Shown here piece after piece: positions 40,225 through 49,119 of a stretch of DNA of 64,000 nt (position 1 is the first letter of the stretch; each line of letters starts with the position of its first letter). A model generated the notes under the pieces. It saw only the letters and a list, made by a program, of their open reading frames with translations. It did no database searches and had not been told where the DNA came from. Origin of the DNA: Amycolatopsis vancoresmycina (GTDB lineage: Bacteria > Actinomycetota > Actinomycetes > Mycobacteriales > Pseudonocardiaceae); the NCBI RefSeq assembly GCF_000716785.1, contig NZ_JNYY01000014.1:62001-126000 (forward strand), written 5' to 3'. The translations under genes and the position numbers were made by a program.

Positions 40225-42795
40225 TCAGTCGCGGTTGCGGAAGACCGAGCGCGGGAAGAGGCGTCCCTTCCACGAAAGCGGTGCGTTCCGGCGCAGGCTC
40301 CGCCGCAGTCCCTCGAAGGCCGGCTGGAGTTCCGGCTGTGGCGTTTCGTCCTCGCCGTACCAGGACCTCTCCAGCACGCCGATCACCGTCCGGAGCCCTT
40401 CGCGGCCTTCGTCGTCCAAGTGGTGCTTCGCCGCCAGCTTCTGGCCCGCCACCCGTACCGTGTCGCTGCTGGGGATCGGCAGACCACGGTCGGCGCACTC
40501 CGCGCGCAGCTCCGCCCACGCCGCGTCGGCCGCTCCCGGTTGCTGCTGGACTATGCGCTGCAGCCGCCGTCGGCGGACCGCCTCGCGCATCATCGCCGGG
40601 CCTGCCACCAGCAGGGACACCAGCACCACCAGCACACCCAGCCACCAGGCGACCGTCGCCGCCAGCAGGCCCAGTGCGGTGATCCACAACCCGGCCGCCA
40701 GCAGCGGGAGCCAGCCGAGCAGGGCCTGCGCCCGGGACGGGGCCGCTGTCGGCGCCGGGGCCCGGACCAGCAGCGCGCCCTCGCTCCGGTCGCCGGGTGA
40801 CGGCCCGGCCTCGTCCGGGAGCGGAACCGGCGGCGCCGCCTGCCGTCTGCGGTCGAACAACCGGCGCAGCAGGGCCGCGACGACCAGCGCGCCCGCGCCC
40901 AGCAACGCGAGCACCACCGCGAAGTCGAACAGCCAGCCGTCGCTGCCCGAAGCGTCCTTCGCCGCTTGGGCCGGCAGGTTCGGCTCGGTGTCGCGCGGGA
41001 CTCCGGTCGGTGCCGCGCTCGACTGGACCGTGCTCGGCGCCACCTGGGTGTCGTCCGGCTGGGTGCCGTCCTGCGGCCCGGCCTGCAGGTACGACGGGGT
41101 GATGCCGCGGCCGTCGGACAGCGGCGTCGGGTCGAACGTCACCCAGCCCTTGTCGCCGAAGTACGCCTCGACCCACGCGTGCGCGTCCTGGGTGCTGATC
41201 GACAGGTAGTCGTTGACCTGCACGCCCGGCGTGAAGCCGATCGCCACCCGCGACGGGATGCCCGCCACCCGCAGCATCACCGCCATCGCCGACGCGAACT
41301 GCTCGCAGAACCCGCGCTTGTTGTTGAGGATGAAGTCGGCGAGGGCGTCGGCGTCGTTGGCCGGCCCGGTGTTCGTGTCGTAGACGAACCCGTTCTGCGC
41401 CGTGAAGTACCGCCAGATCGCCGAAGCGCGGTCGAAGTCGTTGGACGCGCCGGTGATCAGCTGCTCGGTCTTCGCGCGGACGCGGTTGTCGACCTGCTCG
41501 ATTTCGGTGTAGCGCGGCGGCAGGTCGTCGACCCGCGAGGTGACGCGCAGTTCGGCCGCCGTCGGTTCCTTCAGCGACGCGTATTCCGTGTACGACGGCG
41601 GAGCTTCGCTGCGCGTCGTGAACACCGTGCCGCTGATCTGGTCGTAGAGGTAGCCGTTGGCCGCGCCGTCGATCACCCGCGGCGCGCCGTAGACTGGCAG
41701 CCAGTTGTCGCGCCAGCTCGTCGGCTCGACGTCGATCTTGCGCGCGGCGCCGGTGCCGTCGTCGCCCGGCGCGGCCGGCAGCCGCGGCCCGACCGGGCTG
41801 CCCTGCTGCGAACGGCCTTCGTCGTGCAGGCCCCAGCCCTTGTTGGGGTAGTAGGTGTCCAGGGTCATCGCGCGCATCAGGCGCCGGTCGGTGCCGAGGC
41901 CGCGGACCTTGAACAGCTCGCGGTTGGCGCCCTGGTCGAGCATGCCGCGCAGCTCGGTGAACGGCTGGATGCCGAAGCCGCCGGAGCCCGCGCCGGGGCC
42001 GTTCCCGCTGCCGCCGAACGGCATCCGCCCGACGGTGCCGACCCAGGTGATCGCCCCGCCCAGCAGGCCGAGGACGATCGCCGCGCAGACGACGGCGACC
42101 GGCGCCGACAGCACGCCGGGCTTGCCGCTGCGCCCGGGCGCCTCGCGGGTCCGCCAGCGCCGGTGCCGGTGGTTGCCGTCGACGGCCAGCAGCCCGGCGA
42201 AGGCGGCGCCGCCGAACAGGAACGTCCACCACGGCAGCATTTCCTCGCTCAGCGCGGCCGGCACGGCGTAGACGCAGAGCAGCACGAGCCCGGTCGCGGC
42301 GGGCGCCGCGACGGCGACGGTCAGCGTGTCGACCAGGATCGCGACGAGCCCGATCAGGATGGTGACGAGGCACAGGATCGGCTGGCTGCCCTCGACGGGC
42401 GGCAGCCCGACCCGGATCTGCTCGGCGGCGGCCGAGAGCGTGGTCCCGATCTCGGAGAACGCCTCGGGGCCGGGGATGACCTGCAGGATGCCGTGGGTGG
42501 TGAACGCCCCGGTGATGAGGAAGAGCAGGACGACGAGCTGCCCGAGGCCGACGAGGACGGTCGGCACCTGCAGCGACCGCAGCGCGAGCCCGGCGGCCCC
42601 GATGAGCAGGACGGCGACGAAGAGGTACCCGAACCAGGCGAGCCCGGAGACGACGCTGGTGACGGAGGTGGCGGCGCAGAGGGTGGCCACCCCGGCGGCA
42701 ACGGGAGCCAGGACGCTGCTGCGCCAGGCGGAAAGCGGCCGCCCCGGCCGGGAAGCGGGCCGGTCGGTGGGACGCGGGGGTGCGGTAGTGCTCAT
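40225..42795 (-). CDS. Membrane transglutaminase-like protein
   Basis: An 856-residue protein. Seven or so helices lie in the first 230 residues. A large outer region follows with a transglutaminase-core domain: NNKRGFCEQFASAMAVMLRVAGIPSRVAIGFTPG (catalytic Cys in GFCEQFA), DAHAWVEAYFGDKGWVTFDPTP (catalytic His and Asp). A final transmembrane segment and a cytoplasmic tail follow. Its ATG overlaps the stop of the DUF58 gene (ATGA). MoxR-DUF58-transglutaminase operons are conserved, and a role in envelope protein maturation is suspected rather than shown. Confidence 0.93.
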   Translation of the reverse strand: MSTTAPPRPTDRPASRPGRPLSAWRSSVLAPVAAGVATLCAATSVTSVVSGLAWFGYLFVAVLLIGAAGLALRSLQVPTVLVGLGQLVVLLFLITGAFTTHGILQVIPGPEAFSEIGTTLSAAAEQIRVGLPPVEGSQPILCLVTILIGLVAILVDTLTVAVAAPAATGLVLLCVYAVPAALSEEMLPWWTFLFGGAAFAGLLAVDGNHRHRRWRTREAPGRSGKPGVLSAPVAVVCAAIVLGLLGGAITWVGTVGRMPFGGSGNGPGAGSGGFGIQPFTELRGMLDQGANRELFKVRGLGTDRRLMRAMTLDTYYPNKGWGLHDEGRSQQGSPVGPRLPAAPGDDGTGAARKIDVEPTSWRDNWLPVYGAPRVIDGAANGYLYDQISGTVFTTRSEAPPSYTEYASLKEPTAAELRVTSRVDDLPPRYTEIEQVDNRVRAKTEQLITGASNDFDRASAIWRYFTAQNGFVYDTNTGPANDADALADFILNNKRGFCEQFASAMAVMLRVAGIPSRVAIGFTPGVQVNDYLSISTQDAHAWVEAYFGDKGWVTFDPTPLSDGRGITPSYLQAGPQDGTQPDDTQVAPSTVQSSAAPTGVPRDTEPNLPAQAAKDASGSDGWLFDFAVVLALLGAGALVVAALLRRLFDRRRQAAPPVPLPDEAGPSPGDRSEGALLVRAPAPTAAPSRAQALLGWLPLLAAGLWITALGLLAATVAWWLGVLVVLVSLLVAGPAMMREAVRRRRLQRIVQQQPGAADAAWAELRAECADRGLPIPSSDTVRVAGQKLAAKHHLDDEGREGLRTVIGVLERSWYGEDETPQPELQPAFEGLRRSLRRNAPLSWKGRLFPRSVFRNRD

Positions 42796-44066
42796 CGCGG
42801 GCCCCCGATCAGCGTTCCCCGGCGGGCGCCGCTGCGGCACAACTCCGCCCACACCTGCGGCATCGGCGAGCCCGGGCCCGCGATCACCACGCCCCAGCCC
42901 GCCGCGCGCAGGAGCGCCGCCGAATCCTCCGTGGCCGCCGCTCGCTGCTCGGGGGCCGTCACGCCCGCCGACCACGTCGGGGTGTCCAGCAGGACCGCCA
43001 GGCTCCGGATGCCGCGCGGGCGGAACTGGGTCAGCTCGTGCACCGCCTCCGTGCTCACCGTGCCCAGTACCGCGATCAGCTCCTGGCCCTCCGCCGGGTC
43101 GCCGGCCAGCGTGATGTCGCGCTGGTGGGCCGGCTGCAGGGCCGCCAGTGCGTCGAGCACCACGTGGTCGTAGTGGTCGCCGCCGTCGCCCGGGGTGTCG
43201 GCCAGCGTGGCGCCGTGCTCGCTCACCAGCCGGACCCGGTGGCCTGACCGGCGCAAATGCAATGCCGCCGACGCCGCGAACGACACCGCCCACTCCAAGC
43301 TCGCCGCCGGGCCGGCACCGTGGTGGGCCGCCGCCCGGTGGTCGAGCAGGACCGTCGTGCCGCCGCGCCACGGGCGCTCCTCGACGCGGACCATGATCTC
43401 GTCGCGGCGGGCCGTCGAGCGCCAGTGCACCTTCCGGAGGTCGTCGCCCTGGCGGTACTGGCGGACGATCACGTCGGCCTCGCCCTGCCCGGCGTGCAGG
43501 CGGACCGTGCCGTCGTCGCCGACGCCGATGCCCGCGCCGCTCGGCAGGCCCCACAGCGCAACCACCCGCGGGACCACCACCAGCCGCGAATGGCCGATCA
43601 GCTCGCGCTCGAACTCGCACAGCCCGAACGGGTCGGTGATGGTCGCGCGCAGCGGCCCCACCTGCTGGATCCCGCGCAGCACCGGCTGCAGGGGATACCG
43701 CAGCGCCACCCGGCGGTCGTGCGGGAGCCGTTCGACGACGAACCGCGGGCGCGAACCCAGCGCGTACGGCACGCCGTCTTCGAGGAGGATCTCGCCGGCC
43801 GGCAGCCGTCCGCTGCGCCACAGCTCCAGCTGCACCTCGCCGTTCCCGCCGACCGCCACCCGCTCGGGGCGCAGCGCGCGGGTGGCGCCGATGCGCAGCC
43901 GGGTCGCCGAGATGAACACGGCGACGAGCAGCGGCAGCGCCACGACGAACACCGCCACCCGCAGCAGGTCGCGCTCGTTGAGCACGAACGAGCACACCGC
44001 GGCGGCGATTCCCGCGGCCAGGAGGCAGCGGCCGCGGGTGGTCAGGCCGGACAGGGCACGCAGCAT
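42792..44066 (-). CDS. DUF58 protein
   Basis: A 424-residue protein with two transmembrane helices at about 12-50. The DUF58 signature follows at GQGEADVIVRQYRQGDDLRKVHWRSTARRDEIMVRVEERP near residues 195-235. The C-terminal half is von Willebrand-like (TTVLLDHRAAAHHG). It lies between the MoxR ATPase and the transglutaminase genes, in the usual order. It is presumed to act with the MoxR ATPase as a chaperone module. Confidence 0.92.
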   Translation of the reverse strand: MLRALSGLTTRGRCLLAAGIAAAVCSFVLNERDLLRVAVFVVALPLLVAVFISATRLRIGATRALRPERVAVGGNGEVQLELWRSGRLPAGEILLEDGVPYALGSRPRFVVERLPHDRRVALRYPLQPVLRGIQQVGPLRATITDPFGLCEFERELIGHSRLVVVPRVVALWGLPSGAGIGVGDDGTVRLHAGQGEADVIVRQYRQGDDLRKVHWRSTARRDEIMVRVEERPWRGGTTVLLDHRAAAHHGAGPAASLEWAVSFAASAALHLRRSGHRVRLVSEHGATLADTPGDGGDHYDHVVLDALAALQPAHQRDITLAGDPAEGQELIAVLGTVSTEAVHELTQFRPRGIRSLAVLLDTPTWSAGVTAPEQRAAATEDSAALLRAAGWGVVIAGPGSPMPQVWAELCRSGARRGTLIGGPR

Positions 44067-44088
44067 GCGGTTCTCTTCCCCTTCGGCT

Positions 44089-45156
44089 CTACGGCCGGGA
44101 ACCCTGCGGCACCGGCACCCGGTGCAGCACCGCGCGCACGACGTCGGTCGCCGACCGCCGCGCCGCGTGGGCCTCGGTGGTCAGGACCAGGCGGTGCGCC
44201 AGCACCGGGACCGCGACCGTGTGCAGGTCGTCCGGCACGACGTAGTCCCGGCCCGACAGCGCGGCCTGCGCCCGCGCCGCGCGGACCAGGTGCAGCGTCG
44301 CCCGCGGGGACGCGCCGAGCCGGATCTCCGGGACCTGCCGCGTGGCCGCGACGACGTCGACGGCGTACCGGCGGACCTCCGGCGCGATGTGCACGCCGCG
44401 GACCGTCTCGATCAGGCGGTGCACGGTCTGGCCGTCGGACACCGGCTGCAGTTCCTCGAGCGGGTTGTGGCCGGCGTGCTCGTCGACCATGGCCAGCTCG
44501 GCCTGCTGGTCGGGGTAGCCGATGGAGACGCGCGCGGTGAACCGGTCGCGCTGCGCCTCGGGGAGGGCGTAGGTGCCTTCCATCTCGATCGGGTTCTGCG
44601 TGGCGATGACCATGAACGGCTGGTCGAGGCGGTAGGTCGAGGTGTCGACGGTGACCTGGTGCTCTTCCATGCACTCCAGCAGCGCCGACTGCGTCTTCGG
44701 CGAGGCGCGGTTGATCTCGTCGCCCACCACGATGTTCGCGAACACCGGGCCGGGGCGGAAGTCGAACTCGCCGGACTGGCGGTTGTAGATGGAAACGCCG
44801 GTGACGTCGCTCGGCAGCAGGTCGGGGGTGAACTGGATGCGGCTGACCGTGCAGTCGATCGACCGGGCGAGGGCCTTGGCCAGCGACGTCTTCCCGACGC
44901 CGGGCACGTCTTCGACCAGGAGGTGGCCTTCGGCGAGCAGCGTGACCAGGGCGATCCGGATGACGTCGGGCTTGCCGACCAGCACGCGCTCGACGTTGGC
45001 GGCGATCCGCCGCGCGGTCTCGTGCAGTTCGTCCAGCGGCACTCTGCCGGGGTGGCCGTGGGCCCGGCCGTTGCCCGAGGGCTCCGCCGGATAAGGCGGC
45101 CGCCCGGATGCCTGCTCGCCCGATCCGGGCGCGGCAGACTGGATTCTCGACGTCAC
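44089..45156 (-). CDS. MoxR-family AAA+ ATPase
   Basis: A 355-residue protein. Walker A is LLVEDVPGVGKTSLAKALA, Walker B is GDEINRASPKTQSALLE, and sensor 1 is VIATQNPIEMEGTYALPEAQRDRF. These match MoxR (AAA_3). GTG 45156 follows CCAGGAGGTCGA; the 30-residue Gly/Ser/Pro-rich N-terminus precedes LDELHETARRIAANVERVLVGK. It is the first gene of the three-gene minus-strand operon. The 45157-45428 gap is a divergent promoter region with a -10-like TATGCT at 45382-45387 and no gene. Confidence 0.93.
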   Translation of the reverse strand: MTSRIQSAAPGSGEQASGRPPYPAEPSGNGRAHGHPGRVPLDELHETARRIAANVERVLVGKPDVIRIALVTLLAEGHLLVEDVPGVGKTSLAKALARSIDCTVSRIQFTPDLLPSDVTGVSIYNRQSGEFDFRPGPVFANIVVGDEINRASPKTQSALLECMEEHQVTVDTSTYRLDQPFMVIATQNPIEMEGTYALPEAQRDRFTARVSIGYPDQQAELAMVDEHAGHNPLEELQPVSDGQTVHRLIETVRGVHIAPEVRRYAVDVVAATRQVPEIRLGASPRATLHLVRAARAQAALSGRDYVVPDDLHTVAVPVLAHRLVLTTEAHAARRSATDVVRAVLHRVPVPQGSRP

Positions 45157-45428
45157 TCGACCTCCTGGTGGCGCATGGCCGCGCGCACTGTGCGCACCGC
45201 CGGGCCCGAACGGCCCCTCGCTGGTGTCCGCGCGCAGCGACCAGCCTGCCACCCAGTGTGTCAAACCCGGGCGAACCGGGGGGTGGAACCCCGCGATGAC
45301 ACTGCGCAAGCAGCGACGATACCCCGAACGGGTGCCCTTTCACCCGATTCTGGGTGCTCCCGCTGACACCCTGCTCTGTCGTATGCTGCGGTTCGAGGTC
45401 GCCCGGCTACGGAGAGGCGTAACCGCTT

Positions 45429-45779
45429 ATGAGCGAGGTGCGAACGAAGCCGCCCTTCGACGTGCGCGGCTTCGCGGTCGCGCCCGAACTGGCCACCGAC
45501 GCCTACGCGAAACTCGGCGCCCTGCAGGACGTCGTGGGCGAGATGGTCCGCGAAGCCAAGGTGCTCGGCCGGAGCGTGCCGCTGGGCGGCGGGTACGCGG
45601 GCGAGATCGGCCGGTTCATGGCCGAGTACGGCATCGGCGGCCAGGGCTCGGCGGTCCAGCAGCTCACGGCGTTCGGCAAGGAGCTGGAGACGCTCAAGCA
45701 CCGGATCGGCGAGGCGCTGGCGAAGTACCAGCACGCGGACGAGCAAGCGGCCGAAGGCGTGGACTGCACCGGTGGCTGA
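45429..45779 (+). CDS. Small helical protein of the WXG100-like class
   Basis: A 116-residue protein with no Cys until the end, rich in helix-forming residues. Two long helices are predicted (ATDAYAKLGALQDVVGEMVREAKVLG and AVQQLTAFGKELETLKHRIGEALAKYQHADEQ) around a glycine turn LGGGYAGEIGRFMAEYG. The length and hairpin shape fit ESX-type substrates, although the W-x-G turn is absent. It overlaps the lipoprotein gene by 8 bases and starts a four-gene run ending in an EspG-like gene. Confidence 0.65.
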   Translation: MSEVRTKPPFDVRGFAVAPELATDAYAKLGALQDVVGEMVREAKVLGRSVPLGGGYAGEIGRFMAEYGIGGQGSAVQQLTAFGKELETLKHRIGEALAKYQHADEQAAEGVDCTGG

Positions 45780-46317
45780 CCGGGTGCGCGGGCGGCTCCG
45801 GTGGGGCGCGCCGGTCCTTCTCCTCTTGCTCGGCGGCTGCGGGCAGCAACCCGCCGCCGCCGGGCACCCGTCCGCGTCCGCATCCGCCACGGCCCAGCCC
45901 CCGCCGGTCGCCTGGACCGGCCTCGCCGCGCTCGACCCCTGCACGCTGCTCACCCCGCAGGACCGGTCGACCGCCGGGATCGGCGTCCTCGGCAAGCCCA
46001 AGGACATCGCCGGCGCCCGCGCGTGCGACTGGACCGTGCCCGGCACCTTCGGCGTCACCGTGACCCTCAGCGACACCGACGGCCTGGCCGACCTGGCGGT
46101 CGCGAAGAAGACGGCCACGAAGACGAAGGTCGGCGCCCACCCGGCGCTGCAGGTGGCGGACAAGAAGGCCGCCGACGGCACCTGCGCCGTGCTCCTCGGG
46201 GTCGGTGACGGCGCCAGCGTGCAGATCGACGTCAGCAACACCGGCTTCTCGGACACCCCGCTCGCGTGCCGGCGCGCGGGCACGGTGGCCGGGCTGGTCG
46301 AACCCAAGCTGCCCTGA
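45772..46317 (+). CDS. DUF3558-type lipoprotein
   Basis: A 181-residue protein. GTG 45772 begins inside the previous gene. A lipobox is clear: PVLLLLLGGC with Cys at about 23. After a Ser/Ala/Pro linker the domain LDPCTLLTPQDRSTAGIG, RACDWTVPGTFGVTVTL and DKKAADGTCAVLLGVGDGASVQIDVS matches DUF3558 (first Cys in DPC(T/S)LLT). Members are exported and lipid-anchored in actinobacteria. Their association with EspG-like genes is common in this family of organisms; no function is established. Confidence 0.85.
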   Translation: MADRVRGRLRWGAPVLLLLLGGCGQQPAAAGHPSASASATAQPPPVAWTGLAALDPCTLLTPQDRSTAGIGVLGKPKDIAGARACDWTVPGTFGVTVTLSDTDGLADLAVAKKTATKTKVGAHPALQVADKKAADGTCAVLLGVGDGASVQIDVSNTGFSDTPLACRRAGTVAGLVEPKLP

Positions 46318-46331
46318 CCAGGAGGTGCGCC

Positions 46332-46889
46332 GTGCCCGAACCCCCCGTTCCCACCGCGCGGTACGAGGCCTACAGCCACGAGGCGATGGCCGCGGAGGTC
46401 GAGCACGGCAACGATCCGGTCGCCGCCGGCGAGGCGGGCGCGCGCTGGGACGGGCTCGCGAAACGGCTGCAGGAGTCCACCGCCGACGTCGCCGCGCTGG
46501 TCGCGTCCTCGGAGGAACACTGGCAGGGCGAGGCGGGGGACGAGGCGCGCGCGGCTCTCGGCCGGGCCGCGCGGTGGCTGTCGCACTCGGCCGCCGTCTC
46601 GGCGTCGGTGGGCCAGGCGGTCGGCGCGCAGGCGGAGGTGGCCGCGCGGGCCCGCGCCGACATGCCGCCCCCGGTGACCTACGACCCGGCGTCGATGATC
46701 CGCGACGCCGCGTCCAGCGGGAACGTGCTCGTGCTGGCCGGGCTGGCGGGGGAGATGGCGGCCCGCCGCGCCGAAGCGGAAGCCGCGCGGCAGAAGGCGA
46801 TCGACGTCCTGCGGACGCGCGACACGGCGCTGCGCGGCCACGCGCCCGCCGAGTCGTTCCCCAACCCGCCGTCGCTGGGGCGGGCTTGA
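46332..46889 (+). CDS. PPE/WXG-like secretion-substrate protein
   Basis: A 185-residue protein. YEAYSHEAMAAEVEHGNDPVAAGEAGARWDGLAKRLQES and LVASSEEHWQGEAGDEARAALGRAARWL form a helical hairpin with the W-x-G turn (HWQGEAGDEAR) at about residues 58-68. This is the PPE-type domain recognised by EspG chaperones in type VII secretion. GTG 46332 follows CAGGAGGTGCGC. It overlaps the next gene by 4 bases (TTGA). Confidence 0.82.
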   Translation: MPEPPVPTARYEAYSHEAMAAEVEHGNDPVAAGEAGARWDGLAKRLQESTADVAALVASSEEHWQGEAGDEARAALGRAARWLSHSAAVSASVGQAVGAQAEVAARARADMPPPVTYDPASMIRDAASSGNVLVLAGLAGEMAARRAEAEAARQKAIDVLRTRDTALRGHAPAESFPNPPSLGRA

Positions 46890-47611
46890 TCCGGCTTTCG
46901 GCGTCGGCGTTCGACATCCTCTGGACCGACCTCGGCCACGCCCGCCCGCCGGAACCGCTGACCGTCCGCAGCGTCGGCGGCACCGACGCCGAGCGCGCCG
47001 AGGTCCGGAAGGCTGTGTACGACAACCTGGCTTCGCGGGGCCTCTACGGCGGGTCCCGGCTGGAGCCGGCGCTGGCCACGCGCCTGGAGCTGCTGGCGGC
47101 GGCGGACGTGTTCGTCGCGTGCGAGGCGCTGGCCGACATGACGGCGCCGGCGCCGTTCCGCGCGGTGACGGCGGTCCGCGGCCGCCGCGGGGTGCTGGCG
47201 ACCCAGCCGGAGCAGACGATCGGCCTGGACTCGATCCGCGAAGGCGAGCTCTGCACGGCGATCGTGGACGTCCTGCCGGAGCTGTCGGCCGGTCCGGGCT
47301 ACGGCATCAGCCTCCCGGCGTCGACGCTGTCGGGTGACGCCGGTTCGGGGACGGCGGCGGCCCAGCTCGAGGAGGTCCGCGCGATCCAGGCCCGGCCGGT
47401 GTACGCGGCGGGGCAGTTCAGCGTCAGCCGCCGGTCGGCGTCGGGGCGGGTGGCGCGGGTCGGCGGGCTGACGTGGTTCGACACGGACGTCGGCGCCTAC
47501 TGCGCGACGAAGACCCCGGGCCGCGGCGACCAGGAGTGGGTGACGGTCACCCCGGTCGACAGCACCCGCCTCGCGGCCCGCGTCGCCGCCCTCCTGACCC
47601 CCGAGACCTAA
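46886..47611 (+). CDS. EspG-like type VII secretion chaperone
   Basis: A 241-residue protein. TTG 46886 is coupled to the preceding stop. FDILWTDLGHARPPEPLTVRSVGG is the typical EspG-family start. The rest is strand-rich with no transmembrane segment (ATRLELLAAADVFVACEALADM, YGISLPASTL, VGGLTWFDTDVGAYCAT). EspG binds PPE proteins in the cytosol. Placement right after a PPE-like gene fits a substrate-chaperone pair. No EccB-EccE or EccC core genes lie in this window, so secretion would rely on a system elsewhere. Confidence 0.82.
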   Translation: MIRLSASAFDILWTDLGHARPPEPLTVRSVGGTDAERAEVRKAVYDNLASRGLYGGSRLEPALATRLELLAAADVFVACEALADMTAPAPFRAVTAVRGRRGVLATQPEQTIGLDSIREGELCTAIVDVLPELSAGPGYGISLPASTLSGDAGSGTAAAQLEEVRAIQARPVYAAGQFSVSRRSASGRVARVGGLTWFDTDVGAYCATKTPGRGDQEWVTVTPVDSTRLAARVAALLTPET

Positions 47612-47625
47612 CCCGCGCCGCCGCA

Positions 47626-47682
47626 ACGTCGCGAATGACTCATTCGGGACGTCGGAGGTCCCGAATGAGTCATTCGCGACGT
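47626..47682. repeat. 25-bp perfect palindrome, first copy
   Basis: The 25-base left arm (47626-47650) begins ACGTCGCGAATGACTCATTC. It pairs perfectly with the right arm at 47658-47682 around a 7-base loop. A nearly identical palindrome is at 48742-48790, on the other side of the gene below. The stop codon of that gene lies in the right arm. Confidence 0.88.
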
Positions 47683-48653
47683 CCGGACAGGACTACCGGA
47701 GGGCGCGGGCGATTCGCCGCCGCGCGGTAAGCCAGCACGAGCTCGCCGGCCACGGCTCGGGGCTCGGTACGCAGCCGGCTGGGCACTGTCTGCACCACCG
47801 CGACCCCCGCGGCGGCGTACCGGTTGTTGCGTTCGAGGGTGGCGGCGTAGCCGGGTTGGCCGAAGTGGAACTCGTAGGAGTCGATCTCCCAGGCCAAGGC
47901 CACCGCATCACACCAGGCGTCCGGGGTGGCGATGTACCGGCCACGCTCGTCGCAGATCTCGAAGTTCCACACCGGCTCCGGCAAGCCGGTGCGACGCCAG
48001 ACGGCCATGGCCGCGGCTTCGGCGGGCGATCGGGCTCCTTTTCCGATCTCCCGGAGCACTTCGCGTGGCAGAGCGCTGCCTCTGTCGCTACCTTGCTCCA
48101 GCTCCGCCGACAGTTCGGCCGGGCCGGCCTTCAACTGCTGCACCGCCTCCGCGAGCAAAGCTCTGATCGGCGCGCGTTCGGTCAGCCGCCGGCACTCGTC
48201 CAGCACCGCTCGGACCACGGGGGCCAAGGGCAGTTCGTCGAGGGTGACCGGCGCGGGCAGCCGGGTGGTCCGCTCGACGAGAACGTAGCCGCTGCTGGTT
48301 GTCTTGAGGTGGGCCGGCAGCAGGAGGTGGATCGGTTCGCCCGGCCGGGCTTCGCGCTTCAGACCCTGCCGACGGCATGACTCGAGGCCGGTCACGACCG
48401 CCTCGCTGCCGCCGTACAGCAAGGCCCCTTCGAGCAGTTGCCGCCGGGTCGGCGTGCCCGTGCGGAGCAGGACGACGCCGGGAAGGAGCCGTTGCCACGG
48501 TTGGCCGGGACGGCATCGCCGGTAGCTGGTGCGTGACGGGACGCCCAGGTCTTCCAGCTGCGCCACCGTGATCACGCCGCGCCGGCTGGCGCCGAAGAGC
48601 TCCTCGGCGTCTCGGGCCCACGATCTTCTGGTCACGGATCGATCGTCCGGCAA
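47670..48653 (-). CDS. AbiEi-antitoxin-like/endonuclease-like protein
   Basis: About 327 residues. The N-terminus LFGASRRGVITVAQLEDLGVPSRTSYRRCRPGQPWQRLLPGVVLL is the winged-helix shape of AbiEi-type antitoxin domains. The C-terminus, EPVWNFEICDERGRYIATPDAWCDAVALAWEIDSYEFHF, resembles the restriction-endonuclease-like fold (DUF559 type; D...E-I-D-S). Many such single genes exist in actinobacteria with no toxin beside them, and none is seen here. TTG 48653 or GTG 48635 may start it. It is bracketed by two copies of the same palindrome. Confidence 0.7.
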   Translation of the reverse strand: MPDDRSVTRRSWARDAEELFGASRRGVITVAQLEDLGVPSRTSYRRCRPGQPWQRLLPGVVLLRTGTPTRRQLLEGALLYGGSEAVVTGLESCRRQGLKREARPGEPIHLLLPAHLKTTSSGYVLVERTTRLPAPVTLDELPLAPVVRAVLDECRRLTERAPIRALLAEAVQQLKAGPAELSAELEQGSDRGSALPREVLREIGKGARSPAEAAAMAVWRRTGLPEPVWNFEICDERGRYIATPDAWCDAVALAWEIDSYEFHFGQPGYAATLERNNRYAAAGVAVVQTVPSRLRTEPRAVAGELVLAYRAAANRPRPPVVLSGRRE

Positions 48654-48741
48654 TCGACCGGGCAGACATACCGGTCGTCGTAATCTGTGGACTACTCCCG
48701 GCTACCGGCACAGCCCTGTGGACAACTCGGCCGGCCAAGGT

Positions 48742-48790
48742 CGCGAATGACTCATTCGGGGCGTCGGATGTCCCGAATGAGTCATTCGCG
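48742..48790. repeat. 19-bp perfect palindrome, second copy
   Basis: CGCGAATGACTCATTCGGG (48742-48760) pairs with CCCGAATGAGTCATTCGCG (48772-48790). The arms are identical to the core of the copy at 47626-47682; the loop differs. It lies just upstream of the AbiEi-like gene and at the left of the CCCAC array. Confidence 0.88.
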
Positions 48791-48814
48791 GCATCCGCGC
48801 CACTGGCTGGTGTC

Positions 48815-48939
48815 CCCACCTGGCCCTACCGGTGTCCCCACTGCCACCCACCCGAGACCCCACTGGGCCCCACCCGAGGTCCCACCGGGTCCCACCGGGC
48901 GCCCCACCGGGCCCCACTTGCGTCCCCACCGGGCCCCAC
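48815..48939. repeat. 22-bp array of paired CCCAC motifs
   Basis: CCCAC (GTGGG on the minus strand) starts at 48815, 48837, 48847, 48859, 48869, 48881, 48891, 48903, 48913, 48925 and 48935, with one CCTAC at 48825. Spacing alternates 10 and 12 bp without exception, giving six 22-bp units. The rest of the 48654-49226 gap holds the palindrome at its left and the mraZ promoter region at its right. I see no gene in it. Confidence 0.9.
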
Positions 48940-49119
48940 CGGGGCGGGGGTGGGTTCTTTCGCGGCCGTTATGCGGACGCTTGGGGTACAGCTGAGGTTG
49001 CTCCGGCCCCCGGTGCGGGGGATCTTGGCCACCGCGCCCCACCACGCCCCCCACCGGCACCCACCCTGCTGACCTGCGCAAACGGAACACTCGACGGAGT
49101 GGTCCGCGGGTTTGTCGCG

